DNA of 14,021 nt, from contig PUPG01000060.1 in the NCBI GenBank assembly GCA_003553005.1, positions 1 through 14,021 of the forward strand, in the 5' to 3' direction. The DNA comes from Bacteroidales bacterium. Lineage in GTDB: Bacteria; Bacteroidota; Bacteroidia; Bacteroidales; UBA7960. Each line of letters starts with the position of its first letter. Position 1 is the first letter of the stretch. This document shows, piece after piece, positions 1 through 9,100 of this stretch. Below the pieces are notes generated by a model. The model was not told where the DNA came from. It searched no databases and saw nothing but the letters and a program-made list of their open reading frames with translations. A program made the position numbers and the translations under genes.

Positions 1-330
1 AACCGCACCCTCACCCCTTTCGGCTTCCAGCTGGAAGAGAGAACCTACTGGCAGGCACCCGATCTGTATAATGCCATGTCGCCTTTTATGCATGCCGATA
101 AGATGGAGGTACCGATGCTGCTCATCCACGGGGCCGACGACAACAACTCCGGGACGTTCCCGATGCAGAGCGAGCGCTATTATGATGCCCTGCGTGGCCA
201 CGGCGCCACCGTCAGGCTGGTCATGCTTCCACACGAAAGCCACGGTTACCGTGCCCGTGAGTCCGTATTGCACATGCACTGGGAGTGGCTGGAGTGGTTT
301 GACAAATACGTAAAAAACCGGGAAGATTAA
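1..330 (+). CDS. S9 family peptidase, glutamyl endopeptidase type (C-terminal fragment)
   Basis: The frame is open from base 1 to a TAA at 328-330, giving the last 109 residues of a prolyl-oligopeptidase-fold serine peptidase. The fragment carries the end of the alpha/beta-hydrolase domain. The segment LLIHGADDNNSGTFPMQSER holds the catalytic Asp (HG-x-x-D, codon 139-141). The later HESHGYRARES segment holds the catalytic His (most likely codon 241-243). The nucleophile Ser motif lies upstream of the window. The DNNSGT and HESHGYRARES signatures match the S9 subgroup that includes plant chloroplast glutamyl peptidase, which cleaves after acidic residues. The amino-terminal beta-propeller and any signal peptide are outside the window, so location cannot be judged. 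An intrinsic terminator follows 27 bp after the stop, so this gene ends its own transcript and is probably unrelated in function to the surface-protein cluster downstream. Confidence 0.9.
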   Translation, partial: NRTLTPFGFQLEERTYWQAPDLYNAMSPFMHADKMEVPMLLIHGADDNNSGTFPMQSERYYDALRGHGATVRLVMLPHESHGYRARESVLHMHWEWLEWFDKYVKNRED

Positions 331-357
331 CAGCACTAAAAAGCCTTAATGCACACC

Positions 358-389
358 AAAGCCGGAGTCTCCAACCTCCGGCTTTTTTT
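358..389 (+). terminator. Intrinsic terminator after the S9 peptidase gene
   Basis: The stem GCCGGAG (361-367) pairs with CTCCGGC (376-382) around an 8-nt loop. Flanking AAA (358-360) and TTT (383-385) extend the pairing, and a run of seven T follows the GC stem. It separates the peptidase transcript from the next gene and leaves too little room for a promoter before an ATG at 405. Confidence 0.9.
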
Positions 390-530
390 GTCAAAATTAC
401 CTGCATGAAGCAGCAAAAATACCTTGCAGCGGGTACGCATCTTTTTGAGAAAACCAAGATGTTTGCACGGTTCATTCATGTTGTTTCAATCAAAAAAGCA
501 AATCATATGTATGCAGGAAGATTACTCACG

Positions 531-2459
531 ATGAAAGCATTGCTGTTTGTTGCGATTGGTGTCGCCTATATGGCTGCACCATTGCATGCTGCGGAAGAAG
601 AAGAGGTGATCAATACGTTTCCTTGGATAGAAGACTTCGAAAGCAGTGAATTTCCACCTGATGGCATGACCATGTATAACGAAAGCGGCAGCATGGAGTG
701 GGAGCTGTCTGACACCCAAAACCATACACCAGGAGGCAACCAAAGCGCGTTGCATAATTATGGCCCCATGGGAGAGCACCAGGAAGGCTGGTTGATCACA
801 CCAGCCATTGAGATACCTGAGGAAGGTGGCCTCAGCCTGTCATTCTGGTCAATCAATTCATTCGCCAACTGGTACGAAAGCAACAGCGTGTGGATCTCTA
901 CCGGAAGCGGAGATCCTGCCCAAGGCGACTTTCAGGAAGTATGGAACCCGGAAAGCGTGCTGGGTGAATGGGTAGAAACCACCATCCACCTCCATCAATA
1001 TGCCGGGGAGACAATATATATCGCGTTTCTTTACGAAGGAATGGATGCGCACGGTTGGTTTCTCGACGATATCATGATCGAAGCCGTTGCCGATATATAC
1101 GATGTAACTTTTCACGTTAAAGAAAGCAGCGTGGATGAAGCGCCGGTTGCAGATGCATCCGTTGCCGTGGATAACGAAACTTACACCACAGACCAACAGG
1201 GCAGGGTTACTGCCGGGCTGCTTGCCGGAGCCGAATACACGGCCAACATAACTGCCGAAGGGTATTTGCCGGAAACGATCAGCGTTTCCGTGAGTCAGGA
1301 AGACAAAGATGTATACGTCTACTTGCAGGACGATATCAGGGAGCCATTGAACCTGGAAGTCGACACGGACGGCATGGACCCCGGGCAGGCTTTGTTTTCC
1401 TGGAATAACTTTTCTGAAGATCATTCTTTCCGGTATGATGATGGCGTGGTCGATGCGCAGCTTGGATTCCACGGGGACCATCACAGTGTGATGGGGGCCG
1501 CGCACCATGCCTTTGCTGAGCTGGAGCAAATGTCCTGGTACCTGACCCCGGAGGGCGGCCCGCATTATGTGGTCAATATCTGGGTGCTCGGACTTGATGA
1601 AAGTGGCATGCCGGACCGAAACGATGTGTTGTACTCAGTCGAACACGTGACCAATATCGACAATCAGTGGAACACTTATCACTTTACATCACCCCTGGAG
1701 ACCCCGGATGGCTTTTTCATTGGACTCAGCTTTTATGGGTTTCTTGGTATTGCAGTGGATGATGGTGTTGGTGAACCCTGGGATTTCGTACCTAACACAC
1801 AGTTGGGCGTGTCAGACATTACCGATCCTGACAGTCCGTTTACCTGCATCTCCGAATGGGATTATGAACAAAACTTTCTTTTGCGTGCTTTTGGCACAAA
1901 ATATACTGACCTTGATTTTCGTCAAGAACCAGCAATAGTAGCTGCGGGTGATGCACCTGAGCGAAAGCAACTTGACACGCCCCTGGCCACAGTTCACCCA
2001 CAAACGTCGCGAAGCAATCAAAAGGCATTTCTCGGCTTTAATGTCTATCTCGATGGCGAAGAAGTGGCCACGGAGATCACAGAAACCACCTACCTCTTTT
2101 CAGATCTTCCTTCTGGCGAATACACCGCGGGGGTGCAGTCGGTATATACCACCGGAAGTTCAGATATCATGACCATCGATTTTGAGGTGGAGTCAGATGT
2201 TGCGGTAACTGATGCCGGGGAAGAGACGCTTAGGGTGTACCCAATTCCGGCAAAGAACACCATCTTCGTCGAGTCGGGCACAAGCATTGACCATATCCGG
2301 GTATTGGACCTATCCGGACAGGAGGTATACTCCACATCAAAGACAAATGCATCTGAGCATGCCATTGAGGTGAGCGGATTTCATCCAGGCGTGTATTTCT
2401 TGCAGGTGACAACGAAACAAGGGGTAAAAACAATCACCGTGCAGGTAACCGGCGTTTAA
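531..2459 (+). CDS. T9SS-secreted multidomain protein (J domain, carboxypeptidase-regulatory-like, split Fn3, type A sorting domain)
   Basis: The product is 642 aa from the chosen start. Residues 1-20 are a signal peptide (MKALLFVAIGVAYMAAPLHA, then acidic). Residues 29-186 form a choice-of-anchor J (MAM-like jelly-roll) domain with the usual FPWIEDFE opening, GWLITP and GWFLDDI. Residues about 190-268 are a carboxypeptidase-regulatory-like beta-sandwich. Residues about 274-292 look like the first strands of an Fn3 domain (PLNLEVD...FSW). They are followed by a ~200-residue insert starting at FRYDDG, and the rest of the Fn3 resumes at GFNVYLDGEEVA (about 498-556). Residues 566-642 are a T9SS type A sorting domain (LRVYPIPAKN...GVYFLQV). 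The frame is open back to an ATG at 405, but that lies 15 nt after a terminator and would bury the signal peptide. ATG 507 is the only other plausible start. No catalytic motif is visible, so an extracellular binding role is inferred. Confidence 0.88.
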   Translation: MKALLFVAIGVAYMAAPLHAAEEEEVINTFPWIEDFESSEFPPDGMTMYNESGSMEWELSDTQNHTPGGNQSALHNYGPMGEHQEGWLITPAIEIPEEGGLSLSFWSINSFANWYESNSVWISTGSGDPAQGDFQEVWNPESVLGEWVETTIHLHQYAGETIYIAFLYEGMDAHGWFLDDIMIEAVADIYDVTFHVKESSVDEAPVADASVAVDNETYTTDQQGRVTAGLLAGAEYTANITAEGYLPETISVSVSQEDKDVYVYLQDDIREPLNLEVDTDGMDPGQALFSWNNFSEDHSFRYDDGVVDAQLGFHGDHHSVMGAAHHAFAELEQMSWYLTPEGGPHYVVNIWVLGLDESGMPDRNDVLYSVEHVTNIDNQWNTYHFTSPLETPDGFFIGLSFYGFLGIAVDDGVGEPWDFVPNTQLGVSDITDPDSPFTCISEWDYEQNFLLRAFGTKYTDLDFRQEPAIVAAGDAPERKQLDTPLATVHPQTSRSNQKAFLGFNVYLDGEEVATEITETTYLFSDLPSGEYTAGVQSVYTTGSSDIMTIDFEVESDVAVTDAGEETLRVYPIPAKNTIFVESGTSIDHIRVLDLSGQEVYSTSKTNASEHAIEVSGFHPGVYFLQVTTKQGVKTITVQVTGV

Positions 2460-2475
2460 CCAGTTGCCTGCACGG
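2437..2475 (-). terminator. Hairpin at the convergent gene junction (probable operon terminator)
   Basis: CCGTGCAGGTAAC (2437-2449) pairs with GTTGCCTGCACGG (2463-2475) over 13 positions, 12 of them Watson-Crick and one G-T, with a 13-nt loop. The loop contains the TAA of the + gene (2457-2459). Read on the minus strand, the hairpin starts 15 nt after the TAG of the 2491-4281 gene. A T-rich stretch (TTGTTTTTA) follows a few bases beyond it, so it could terminate the minus operon. There is no T tract in the + direction. Confidence 0.6.
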
Positions 2476-2490
2476 CTCATGAAGGGATGG

Positions 2491-4281
2491 CTATTCATCC
2501 TTGATGCATCGGATGGCGCCACCGTTGGTTTTATTCCCATAGCCCCGGGACACACTCCCGCTTGAGTTCATCATGGTGCGGCTCCAGGCCTCCTCATCTG
2601 AATGTGCAGATGCAGACCACCAGTATCCGTACCATCCATTGAAATGAAAATTTCCTCCAATTCGTGCGCCAGCAGGCAAAGCACTAAAATCAAACTCATC
2701 TGTCCCGTGATGTGAATTGTGGCTGTCCCAACGAGGATGTTCGGTCGTATCGCAGTCGCCGCCAATGGGGGATCCCTCCTGCCGGCAATCCTTCAGGCGA
2801 TTTGCTACATTGTTCGAATGGATTCCTGAATAGTTGTCGATCAGGTAATCGGTTAATGATGTCCATTCTGCATCAGTAGGCACACGCCAACCATCGGGGC
2901 ACAAACCCCTGTCGTCATCCTGGGCAAACCAATTGTAAAGCTTGCCGTAAGCATCCACCATTTCTTCTTCAGAATCGATGCCGCTCACATCATCATGCGG
3001 AAATACCGCATATGCACCTTCTGTGGCATCCAGCCAGTCATCCGAATCAAGGTTTCCAGGAATATCATCTCCATTGGCGTACCTTGTCGTACGCAGATTT
3101 TCCGCCATCCACTCCGTGTCATCAATGGTCACGGTGGTATAGACATTGCCATCGATATCCGTAACGGTACCATCTGCTTCTTCTTCAAATTGCGCAGTAA
3201 GGGTTACATCCTCTGCCGGCATGGTGTAATCAAAAGTAGCCTCATCACTTACCAGGTTGTCTTCATCATCGACCCAGTTCAAAAACACATACCCATCGGC
3301 AGGGGTGGCAGTAACCTGAACTTCCTGGCCAGCTTCATATTCGCCATCACCCGCTACAGCGCCGCCCTCCTCAGGGTTGGCTTCGAGTGCAAGCACATAG
3401 GTAATCACTTCCGCGATGGTTTCAAATTCAAATTCGTTACCATAGCTGGTGCCTTCGCTATTGGTGGCATATGCCCTGACATAATAGGTTGTTTCTTCCA
3501 AAAGGCCTGTCATTTCGCTTGTAAACGCCCCGGTTCCCTGCCCATCACTTGTATATCCTTCGTGATCATCAAGGTCGGGGTTTGGACTGGTGCACCAAAC
3601 CACACCACGGGTTGTCACGTCCGCACCTCCATCTCCGATCACATGGCCACCAGACTGTGCAGAATGCTCAGTGATATTGCTCACTGCAGTGGTTATAACT
3701 TCTGGCTTAAATGCGATGGTGGTCCATTGGGGCGAGCCTTCCTGCATGACCAAATACTGGTTGTCATCTCCTACCGGAATGGCATTCCAGGATTCCCCAT
3801 CAAAAAATATCATGTCACCAGTTTCCGGGTCCGCGAGATCGACAAAATGATCCAGATCCGGCTGGTTATCCAGGTCATGGTAGTCGCCGCTGAAAGCATC
3901 GCCCGATGTTTCGCTGTGGAGCGCAAAAGGCACGCTATACAACTGACTGGTACCCATTAGCTCGCCATTTACTTTGATCTCAACAAAATAGGCATCGCTG
4001 CCCCAGTCGATGTCGCCCAGTTCGTTGACCGAACCGATTTGCAGGTCGATCAGTCCGTATTCATTGGTTTCCGTGTGGTGGGTTTCCGAAAATACGGATT
4101 CTCCCTGCGGGCTACCTTGCAGGATGGCTATGTCCACTGCCACCTCTTCCGCAACGATGGCCTGACCGGCATCATCGCGAATGACCGCCTGGTAGTTGAA
4201 CTGGCGGGGTGGTTGGGATATGGCGCAGATTGTAAAAAGTAAAAAATACAGGGTGATCACGGTGGTCTTTAAATAATTCAT
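2491..4281 (-). CDS. FISUMP-domain exported protein with Fn3-like and InlB-like inserts
   Basis: The product is 596 aa from ATG 4281. The signal peptide is MNYLKTTVITLYFLLFTICAISQ. Residues about 25-190 form a Bacteroidota amino-terminal domain (FNYQAV.RD.AG opening; LYSVPFALH and FSGDYHDL motifs). Residues about 192-288 are Fn3-like (TTYYVRAYATNSEGTSYG). Residues 295-365 are an InlB-like 'divergent B-repeat' (ANPEEGG...GYVFLNW...VTLTAQF). Residues about 370-596 are a FISUMP domain, thought to have a C-type-lectin-like fold (WMAENLR, DDRGLCPDGWRVPT, FSALPAGAR, YWWSAS, IRCIKD). An in-frame ATG at 4350 overlaps the stop of the upstream gene as TAATG, but using it would put 23 polar residues before the signal peptide, so 4281 is preferred. 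There is no T9SS sorting domain and no clear lipobox. This is the last gene of the minus operon and a paralogue of its upstream neighbour. Confidence 0.88.
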   Translation of the reverse strand: MNYLKTTVITLYFLLFTICAISQPPRQFNYQAVIRDDAGQAIVAEEVAVDIAILQGSPQGESVFSETHHTETNEYGLIDLQIGSVNELGDIDWGSDAYFVEIKVNGELMGTSQLYSVPFALHSETSGDAFSGDYHDLDNQPDLDHFVDLADPETGDMIFFDGESWNAIPVGDDNQYLVMQEGSPQWTTIAFKPEVITTAVSNITEHSAQSGGHVIGDGGADVTTRGVVWCTSPNPDLDDHEGYTSDGQGTGAFTSEMTGLLEETTYYVRAYATNSEGTSYGNEFEFETIAEVITYVLALEANPEEGGAVAGDGEYEAGQEVQVTATPADGYVFLNWVDDEDNLVSDEATFDYTMPAEDVTLTAQFEEEADGTVTDIDGNVYTTVTIDDTEWMAENLRTTRYANGDDIPGNLDSDDWLDATEGAYAVFPHDDVSGIDSEEEMVDAYGKLYNWFAQDDDRGLCPDGWRVPTDAEWTSLTDYLIDNYSGIHSNNVANRLKDCRQEGSPIGGDCDTTEHPRWDSHNSHHGTDEFDFSALPAGARIGGNFHFNGWYGYWWSASAHSDEEAWSRTMMNSSGSVSRGYGNKTNGGAIRCIKDE

Positions 4282-4349
4282 GGTATCCAAGGTTAATATT
4301 TGATAAATTGCGTTTGTCCGGACGGCATGATTAAAAAGCTGCTGCATCA

Positions 4350-5615
4350 TTATTCGGACTGGTCCTGGATACAGCGTACGCTATGTCCCTGGACACGCGA
4401 ATAATTGTTTCGGTAGAATATATCGCTGGTATAGGACATATACCATATCCAGGCCCTCTGGAGTTGCTCTGAAGGTGTTGGGGTGGCTGACCAGAAATAG
4501 GCCAGATCGTGCAGTCCGCCAAAACCTCCTCCTGAAAACCTCGCTCCTGCGGGTAAGGCGGAAAAGTCATGGTCGTCACTTGCTCCTGTGTTGGGCGGCG
4601 ACCAAAGGCCACCTTCTCCGTCATCCGTGGTGCCTGTGTGCTTTAGGCGTCCGCCCGCAATGTTGTCATTAATGGAAGCACCTGGGTCCACATAGTAGAG
4701 CAGGTCTTCATATTCCTCATCTGTAGGAACCCGCCATCCCTCCGGACAAATTCCCCGATCGTCATCCACTGCATACCAGTTATACAAAATGCCAAATACC
4801 GGAGAGTTGTCATCATCATTATTATACGCGGCATAAGCCCCGGTATCCAGGTCAGACCAATCATCATCACTGGTCACGTGGGGTATGTCGTCACCATTGC
4901 TGTACCTTGTAACTCTCAGGTTTTCTGCCATCCAGTTCACACCGTCTATTTCAACAATTGGGTAAGCGTTCCCATCGATATCGATGACCAAATCTTCATC
5001 GGCCCCGGTCTCAAAAGTCACCCATTGTGGTATGCCTTCCACAAGTCGAAGCACTTGATCCTCCTCCCCTATTGGAATGGCTTGCCATGCATTTCCGGCA
5101 AAGTATAGCATATCACCTGGCTCGGGATCCGCATAGGCAACCATGCCTTCAAGGTCAGGGAGGTTGTTAAGGTCGTGATAGTCACCACTGAAAGCATCGG
5201 CAGAGGTCCTGGCATGTAGCGCATAAGGTACGCTGAGCAGCTTGGTGGTGCCCATGGCAACAAAGTCTGAGCCACCTTGCACATCAATGGCTATCTCCGC
5301 AAAATAAGGCCCCTGGCCCCAGTCGATTGCCTCAAAGTCACCTTCCAGCACGCTTCCAGTGCCGATAACGATTTGTACAAGGCCAAAATCATCTGTCACA
5401 GGAGTGAAAACTTCCCGGTAAAGGAGTTCACCTTCGGCACTGCCCTGCAACAATCCAACCTGCAAGGCAACCTGTTGGTCAGCGATCACTTCACCTGAGG
5501 CGTCGCGCGCCACGGCCTGGTAATTGAACCCATGCGGAGCCTGTGCATTGGCAGGTAAAAAGCTGGCAACAAGTCCCAGAATAAGCATCAAAGTGTATGG
5601 AAAAAGTTTCATCAT
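4350..5615 (-). CDS. FISUMP-domain exported protein (short paralogue)
   Basis: The product is 421 aa. The signal peptide (MMKLFPYTLMLILGLVASFLPANA) is probably cut before QAPHGFNYQAV. Residues about 26-200 are the same amino-terminal domain as in the next gene (FNYQAVARDASGE, LLSVPYALHARTS, FSGDYHDLNNLPDL, GDMLYFAGNAWQAIPIG). It joins directly to a FISUMP domain at about 206-421 (IDGNAYPIVEIDG.NWMAENLR, DDRGICPEGWRVPT, FSALPAGARFSGG, FWSATP, VRCIQD). The fold is likely C-type-lectin-like with a ligand-binding role, but the ligand is unknown. It starts 48 bp after the 159-aa gene and its TAA shares one base with an ATG of the next frame, so it sits in the middle of the operon. Two adjacent ATGs (5615 and 5612) are possible starts. 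There is no T9SS C-terminal domain, so secretion beyond the periplasm is not shown. Confidence 0.9.
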   Translation of the reverse strand: MMKLFPYTLMLILGLVASFLPANAQAPHGFNYQAVARDASGEVIADQQVALQVGLLQGSAEGELLYREVFTPVTDDFGLVQIVIGTGSVLEGDFEAIDWGQGPYFAEIAIDVQGGSDFVAMGTTKLLSVPYALHARTSADAFSGDYHDLNNLPDLEGMVAYADPEPGDMLYFAGNAWQAIPIGEEDQVLRLVEGIPQWVTFETGADEDLVIDIDGNAYPIVEIDGVNWMAENLRVTRYSNGDDIPHVTSDDDWSDLDTGAYAAYNNDDDNSPVFGILYNWYAVDDDRGICPEGWRVPTDEEYEDLLYYVDPGASINDNIAGGRLKHTGTTDDGEGGLWSPPNTGASDDHDFSALPAGARFSGGGFGGLHDLAYFWSATPTPSEQLQRAWIWYMSYTSDIFYRNNYSRVQGHSVRCIQDQSE

Positions 5616-5663
5616 GATTCGTTCTTTATTGATTATGTGATAAAATCTGTTTGGAATAGCCGT

Positions 5664-6143
5664 CTATCTTTTGATAATCTTGAAAGTTTGTTTAGCCTCC
5701 TGATCTTTTTTGAGTTTGATATAATAGATAGCAGGTGAAAGGTTGCTCACATTTACAGATGTAGTTGGCGAGGTAATTTGCTCACCTGCAATTCGCTGTC
5801 CATTGACGTCAAATATTTCATAGCGCAAGCCTTCCGGATTGTCAACCCGAATATATAGTTCATCATGCGCAGGGTTTGGATAGGCGATCATCTTTTGGCC
5901 GGGATCCGTTTCTTCAATGGATGTGACCAGGATCTCCCCCTGATGAAAACCTTGGGTTAGCATGACATCGCCGGCAGCAAAAGTGCCAATAACTGTTTCA
6001 CCAATGGTCCATGATACCTGGTAATGCTCGGCGGAGCCATCATACCCGGACGATGAAATCACTGAGCGCGATATTGATTGACTAAAAACACTGGTGCTCA
6101 ATAGGAGCAACAATAAAAACATGCTTGTATTTTGGAAATTCAT
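5664..6143 (-). CDS. Mini T9SS cargo protein (type A sorting domain)
   Basis: The product is 159 aa. The signal peptide is MNFQNTSMFLLLLLLSTSVFSQ. A short segment at about 23-70 (YQVSWTIGETVIGTF...LTQGFHQGE) is typical of small Bacteroidota secreted proteins. Residues about 84-159 are a T9SS type A sorting domain (MIAYPNPAHDELYI...IFDVNGQRI...SPAIYYIKL). The cargo portion is thus only about 50 residues, too small for a usual enzyme domain. The function is not known. It could be a small surface-anchored subunit of whatever the neighbouring 1214-aa protein builds. It begins 17 bp after that gene's stop, so co-transcription is almost certain. Confidence 0.9.
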   Translation of the reverse strand: MNFQNTSMFLLLLLLSTSVFSQSISRSVISSSGYDGSAEHYQVSWTIGETVIGTFAAGDVMLTQGFHQGEILVTSIEETDPGQKMIAYPNPAHDELYIRVDNPEGLRYEIFDVNGQRIAGEQITSPTTSVNVSNLSPAIYYIKLKKDQEAKQTFKIIKR

Positions 6144-6160
6144 GATAAAATGGGTGTTGG

Positions 6161-9100
6161 TTAATGAATAATTTGAATTGTCAGGGTTTGTGTTTCGCTT
6201 TTGGTTTGAACCTTGGCCAGGTACATGCCTGAGGGGATTCCGGAGGTATGGACAGTCACCTCATAGCCATGGTCTGCGGATTGATGATAAAGCCTGCCAT
6301 GAAGATCTTTGAGCCACACCTTTTTGATGGGCTCAGAAGCACGGATCATGAACAGGTCTTTCGAAGGGTTGGGGTAGGCTGTGATCCTTGCAACGTCAGT
6401 ATCATCAATGCTTACCTCTCCCTCACCCCACACATCATTGATCATCATGGGGCCATCCACATCAACTGTCCTGTCGGGAGCTCCTTCCCATTCCGCATAA
6501 TCCCAGCCTGGTTGCCCGTCGGGGACAACAAAATACTTGTAGGCATATTCGCCATCAGGCAGTGAGAGCGTAAGCGTAAACATATCCGGATTTTCCGGTC
6601 TGGGTGTAAGTTCAAGTTCCGGATCCGCTCCCGGCACGGGCCATTCACCTTCGAAAGAGCCTGAAATAAATACCTGATGACCAGCTTCAGGGTCAAAGGG
6701 GATCTCCTCCTCTCCAAAGGTAGCCGTGGCCATGTCGACGTTAAACACCACATTGTGTGCCCCATCCACAGGTTCCATGAACACGTGCAGACTGAGGTCT
6801 TCATCAGCCACTTCAAATGATTTTTCCGCGTCATGGAAACTCTCCCTGCTGAGAAATGCCGTATATGCTCCTGCCGGCAGTTCCACGCTGGCCTGCCCTT
6901 GCTGGTTCGTAATGGATTCAGCGGGATATTCATCAAAGGTAATCTGCGCACCGCTTACTGGTTCACCGTCAAGGCTGTTTTCAACCATGAAATGGACATG
7001 CTGCGTAGGTTGCACGTGAGCGATGAACACATCATCTATGAACCAACTATTAATTCGACTGTTGTCGCCCTCAAAAACAAAAGCAATGAAAAATTCTTCT
7101 TCGCCGGCAAGATGGTCAAGATCAATGGTCACTTCTTCCGGGCCGTGATCCAGCATACCTTCTCTCTGGTCAAGGAAGACATCAGGATCTTTTTGATAGC
7201 GCTCAGGGGAAACTTCCAGCCTTCCCTTATCCACACTGTGGATATCCATGCTCCATTCCGTGTTCCAGGAGATGGTATCTGTGGATGACTGCACCTTGAT
7301 GGTATATCCACCCAGGAAATTGTTCACAAAATGTTTAAATGAAAGTTCAAGTTCATCCTCGTGGCTGGCATCTATTGGCCTGCTTGTCAGCCGAAACAGC
7401 TGGTCATCGGAGCCTGGATTCCAATGAAAGCGCATTTCTGGCCGTCTCCCACCGGCGTTCGCTGCCGGCCAGGCACCCCAGTTCTCATGTGTCCTGGTCC
7501 ATCCTACCGGGAGATCACCCGTGGCTACCCCGGTAAAATCTTCAAAGTGTGGCGTAGGTGTGGGCTCCAGCGGAACAAAGTGAGCTTTGATTGTTTTATC
7601 CTCATCCATCTGAATGGTCGTCTGCATCTGACCCGGTTCATGCACGTCACCTTCCCAGTGACTAAAGTCCCAACCATATTCCGGTATAGCCAGCAGATCC
7701 ACATTGCTTCCTTCCACATACATGTGATCTCCCGGTGCGGGCTCAACACTGCCTTCTCCTTCAGGTTCTTCTACGGTCAGCATGTGAATGTTAAAATCGC
7801 CGACCATGACCTGGTCGATATATACCCAGGCAAAAGAAGTATCGTCTTCCGGACCTATATGATACAGGAAGGCCAGGTGCATTTCGCCGCTGAGCTGGGT
7901 CAGGTCAATGATAAACTCCTCCCAGGTGGTGCTTGTAGACACCTGCCCAAGCAGGATACCATGGTCATGCAGGTCCTCCACATTGTCATAGGCCTCGTCA
8001 ACAGCCATTACATAAATGGTCTCACGGATGCCGTCCGTATCGGTAGTCGTAGTGAAGCCATAAAAAGTCAGCAGTTGTGCAGCCGGATCATCAAAGTCCA
8101 ACAGTGGGGTGATCAGCCACTCATCTGCCTGGTAATCCGACTGATACCCCTGATATGCACGGGCAGAATAATCTCCATCAATGGAGTAATTGCTGTTCTG
8201 TTCCCAATATGCCCCGGGAACGCCATTGACGTAGGTCCATCCAGTAGGTGGAAAAACACTCCCGTCAAAAGATTCAAACAACAGCAAGTCATCCGCACCA
8301 AGGAGCACGACGTTGGACTCCCCGGTCCCGCCTTCACCCAAATCATTTACGGTGGTCACTGCATAATAATAGTTGCCTGTAACGGGAATGTCGGTATCCG
8401 TATAGTCAGTCTGGCTGATATGGCTAGCCACCGTGGTCTCATCAGGAAAACGCACCACATGATAGCGCAAATCGGAGGAGTCAAAATAGCCGCCATGCAG
8501 TCCATCCACAGGCGGATCCCAGGAGATCGCCCCATCATTTCCCTCTGCGGTAAGTTGAATATTCAATGGCGCTCCGGGTAAATCCTCGCCAACGAATACA
8601 TCAGCACGTGCCGGAAGCCCCTCGCCGGCATCATTTTCACCATGAATTGCGTAGTCGTACATCCCTGCCTCGGTTATGCTGTCATCCAGATAGCCATCCG
8701 ATTCTCCCGGTTGTGGATTTTCGACCGTATGCACCAATTGATTGTCACGGTATATATTGATTGCATCCAGCTCGTCCAGTGCTGAACCATCCATGGTTTC
8801 ATCAGGGTTCGTCCAGGTCAGGCTGGCCTCTAACGTCCCCATTTCGCCTGGTTCAATCGTGAAATTGGCGGGAATGCCAGGTGAGTCAGCTGGTGCTGAA
8901 TTCAGCATAAGCCAGATAGCCAGGTTTTTATACAGCGTTGCGCCATCACCTGTAAAATTAATGTCGCCACCACTCATCGGCAAAAAATTGAGCGATGCAA
9001 CCTGCTCCTTCACGGCAAGCAGCACCTCTCCGTTTTCCCAGTCTGCAATGCGGGTGGCTCCTTCAGCCACCTGGTTGTCCTGAATCAATGTGACTGATTC

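Noticed and set aside
405..530. An upstream extension of the + gene from ATG 405.
   Set aside because: It starts 15 nt after a terminator, leaving no room for a promoter and leader, and adds 42 residues ahead of an otherwise normal signal peptide.
390..530. Bacteroidetes-type promoter for the 531 gene.
   Set aside because: TCTTTTTG (440-447) and GATGTTTG (458-465) each miss the -7 consensus by one base, and neither has a TTG at the right distance, so no call is made.
858..1565. A 235-codon open frame on the minus strand.
   Set aside because: It is antisense to the J and carboxypeptidase-regulatory-like domains of the 531-2459 gene, with no plausible protein features.
2995..3960. A 321-codon open frame on the + strand.
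   Set aside because: It is antisense to the 596-aa FISUMP gene, has no recognisable motif and is explained by codon bias of the real gene.
2491..5615. FISUMP proteins as lipoproteins.
   Set aside because: The signal peptides have no convincing lipobox. The Cys in LFTIC of the 596-aa protein is not preceded by Gly, Ala or Ser, and cleavage after the later Ser-Gln or Ala looks more likely.
7361..8581. A 406-codon open frame on the + strand.
   Set aside because: It lies wholly inside the minus-strand giant gene, whose frame encodes recognisable J, InlB-like and Fn3 domains. The antisense product is rich in Ile, His and Arg and shows no domain or signal peptide.
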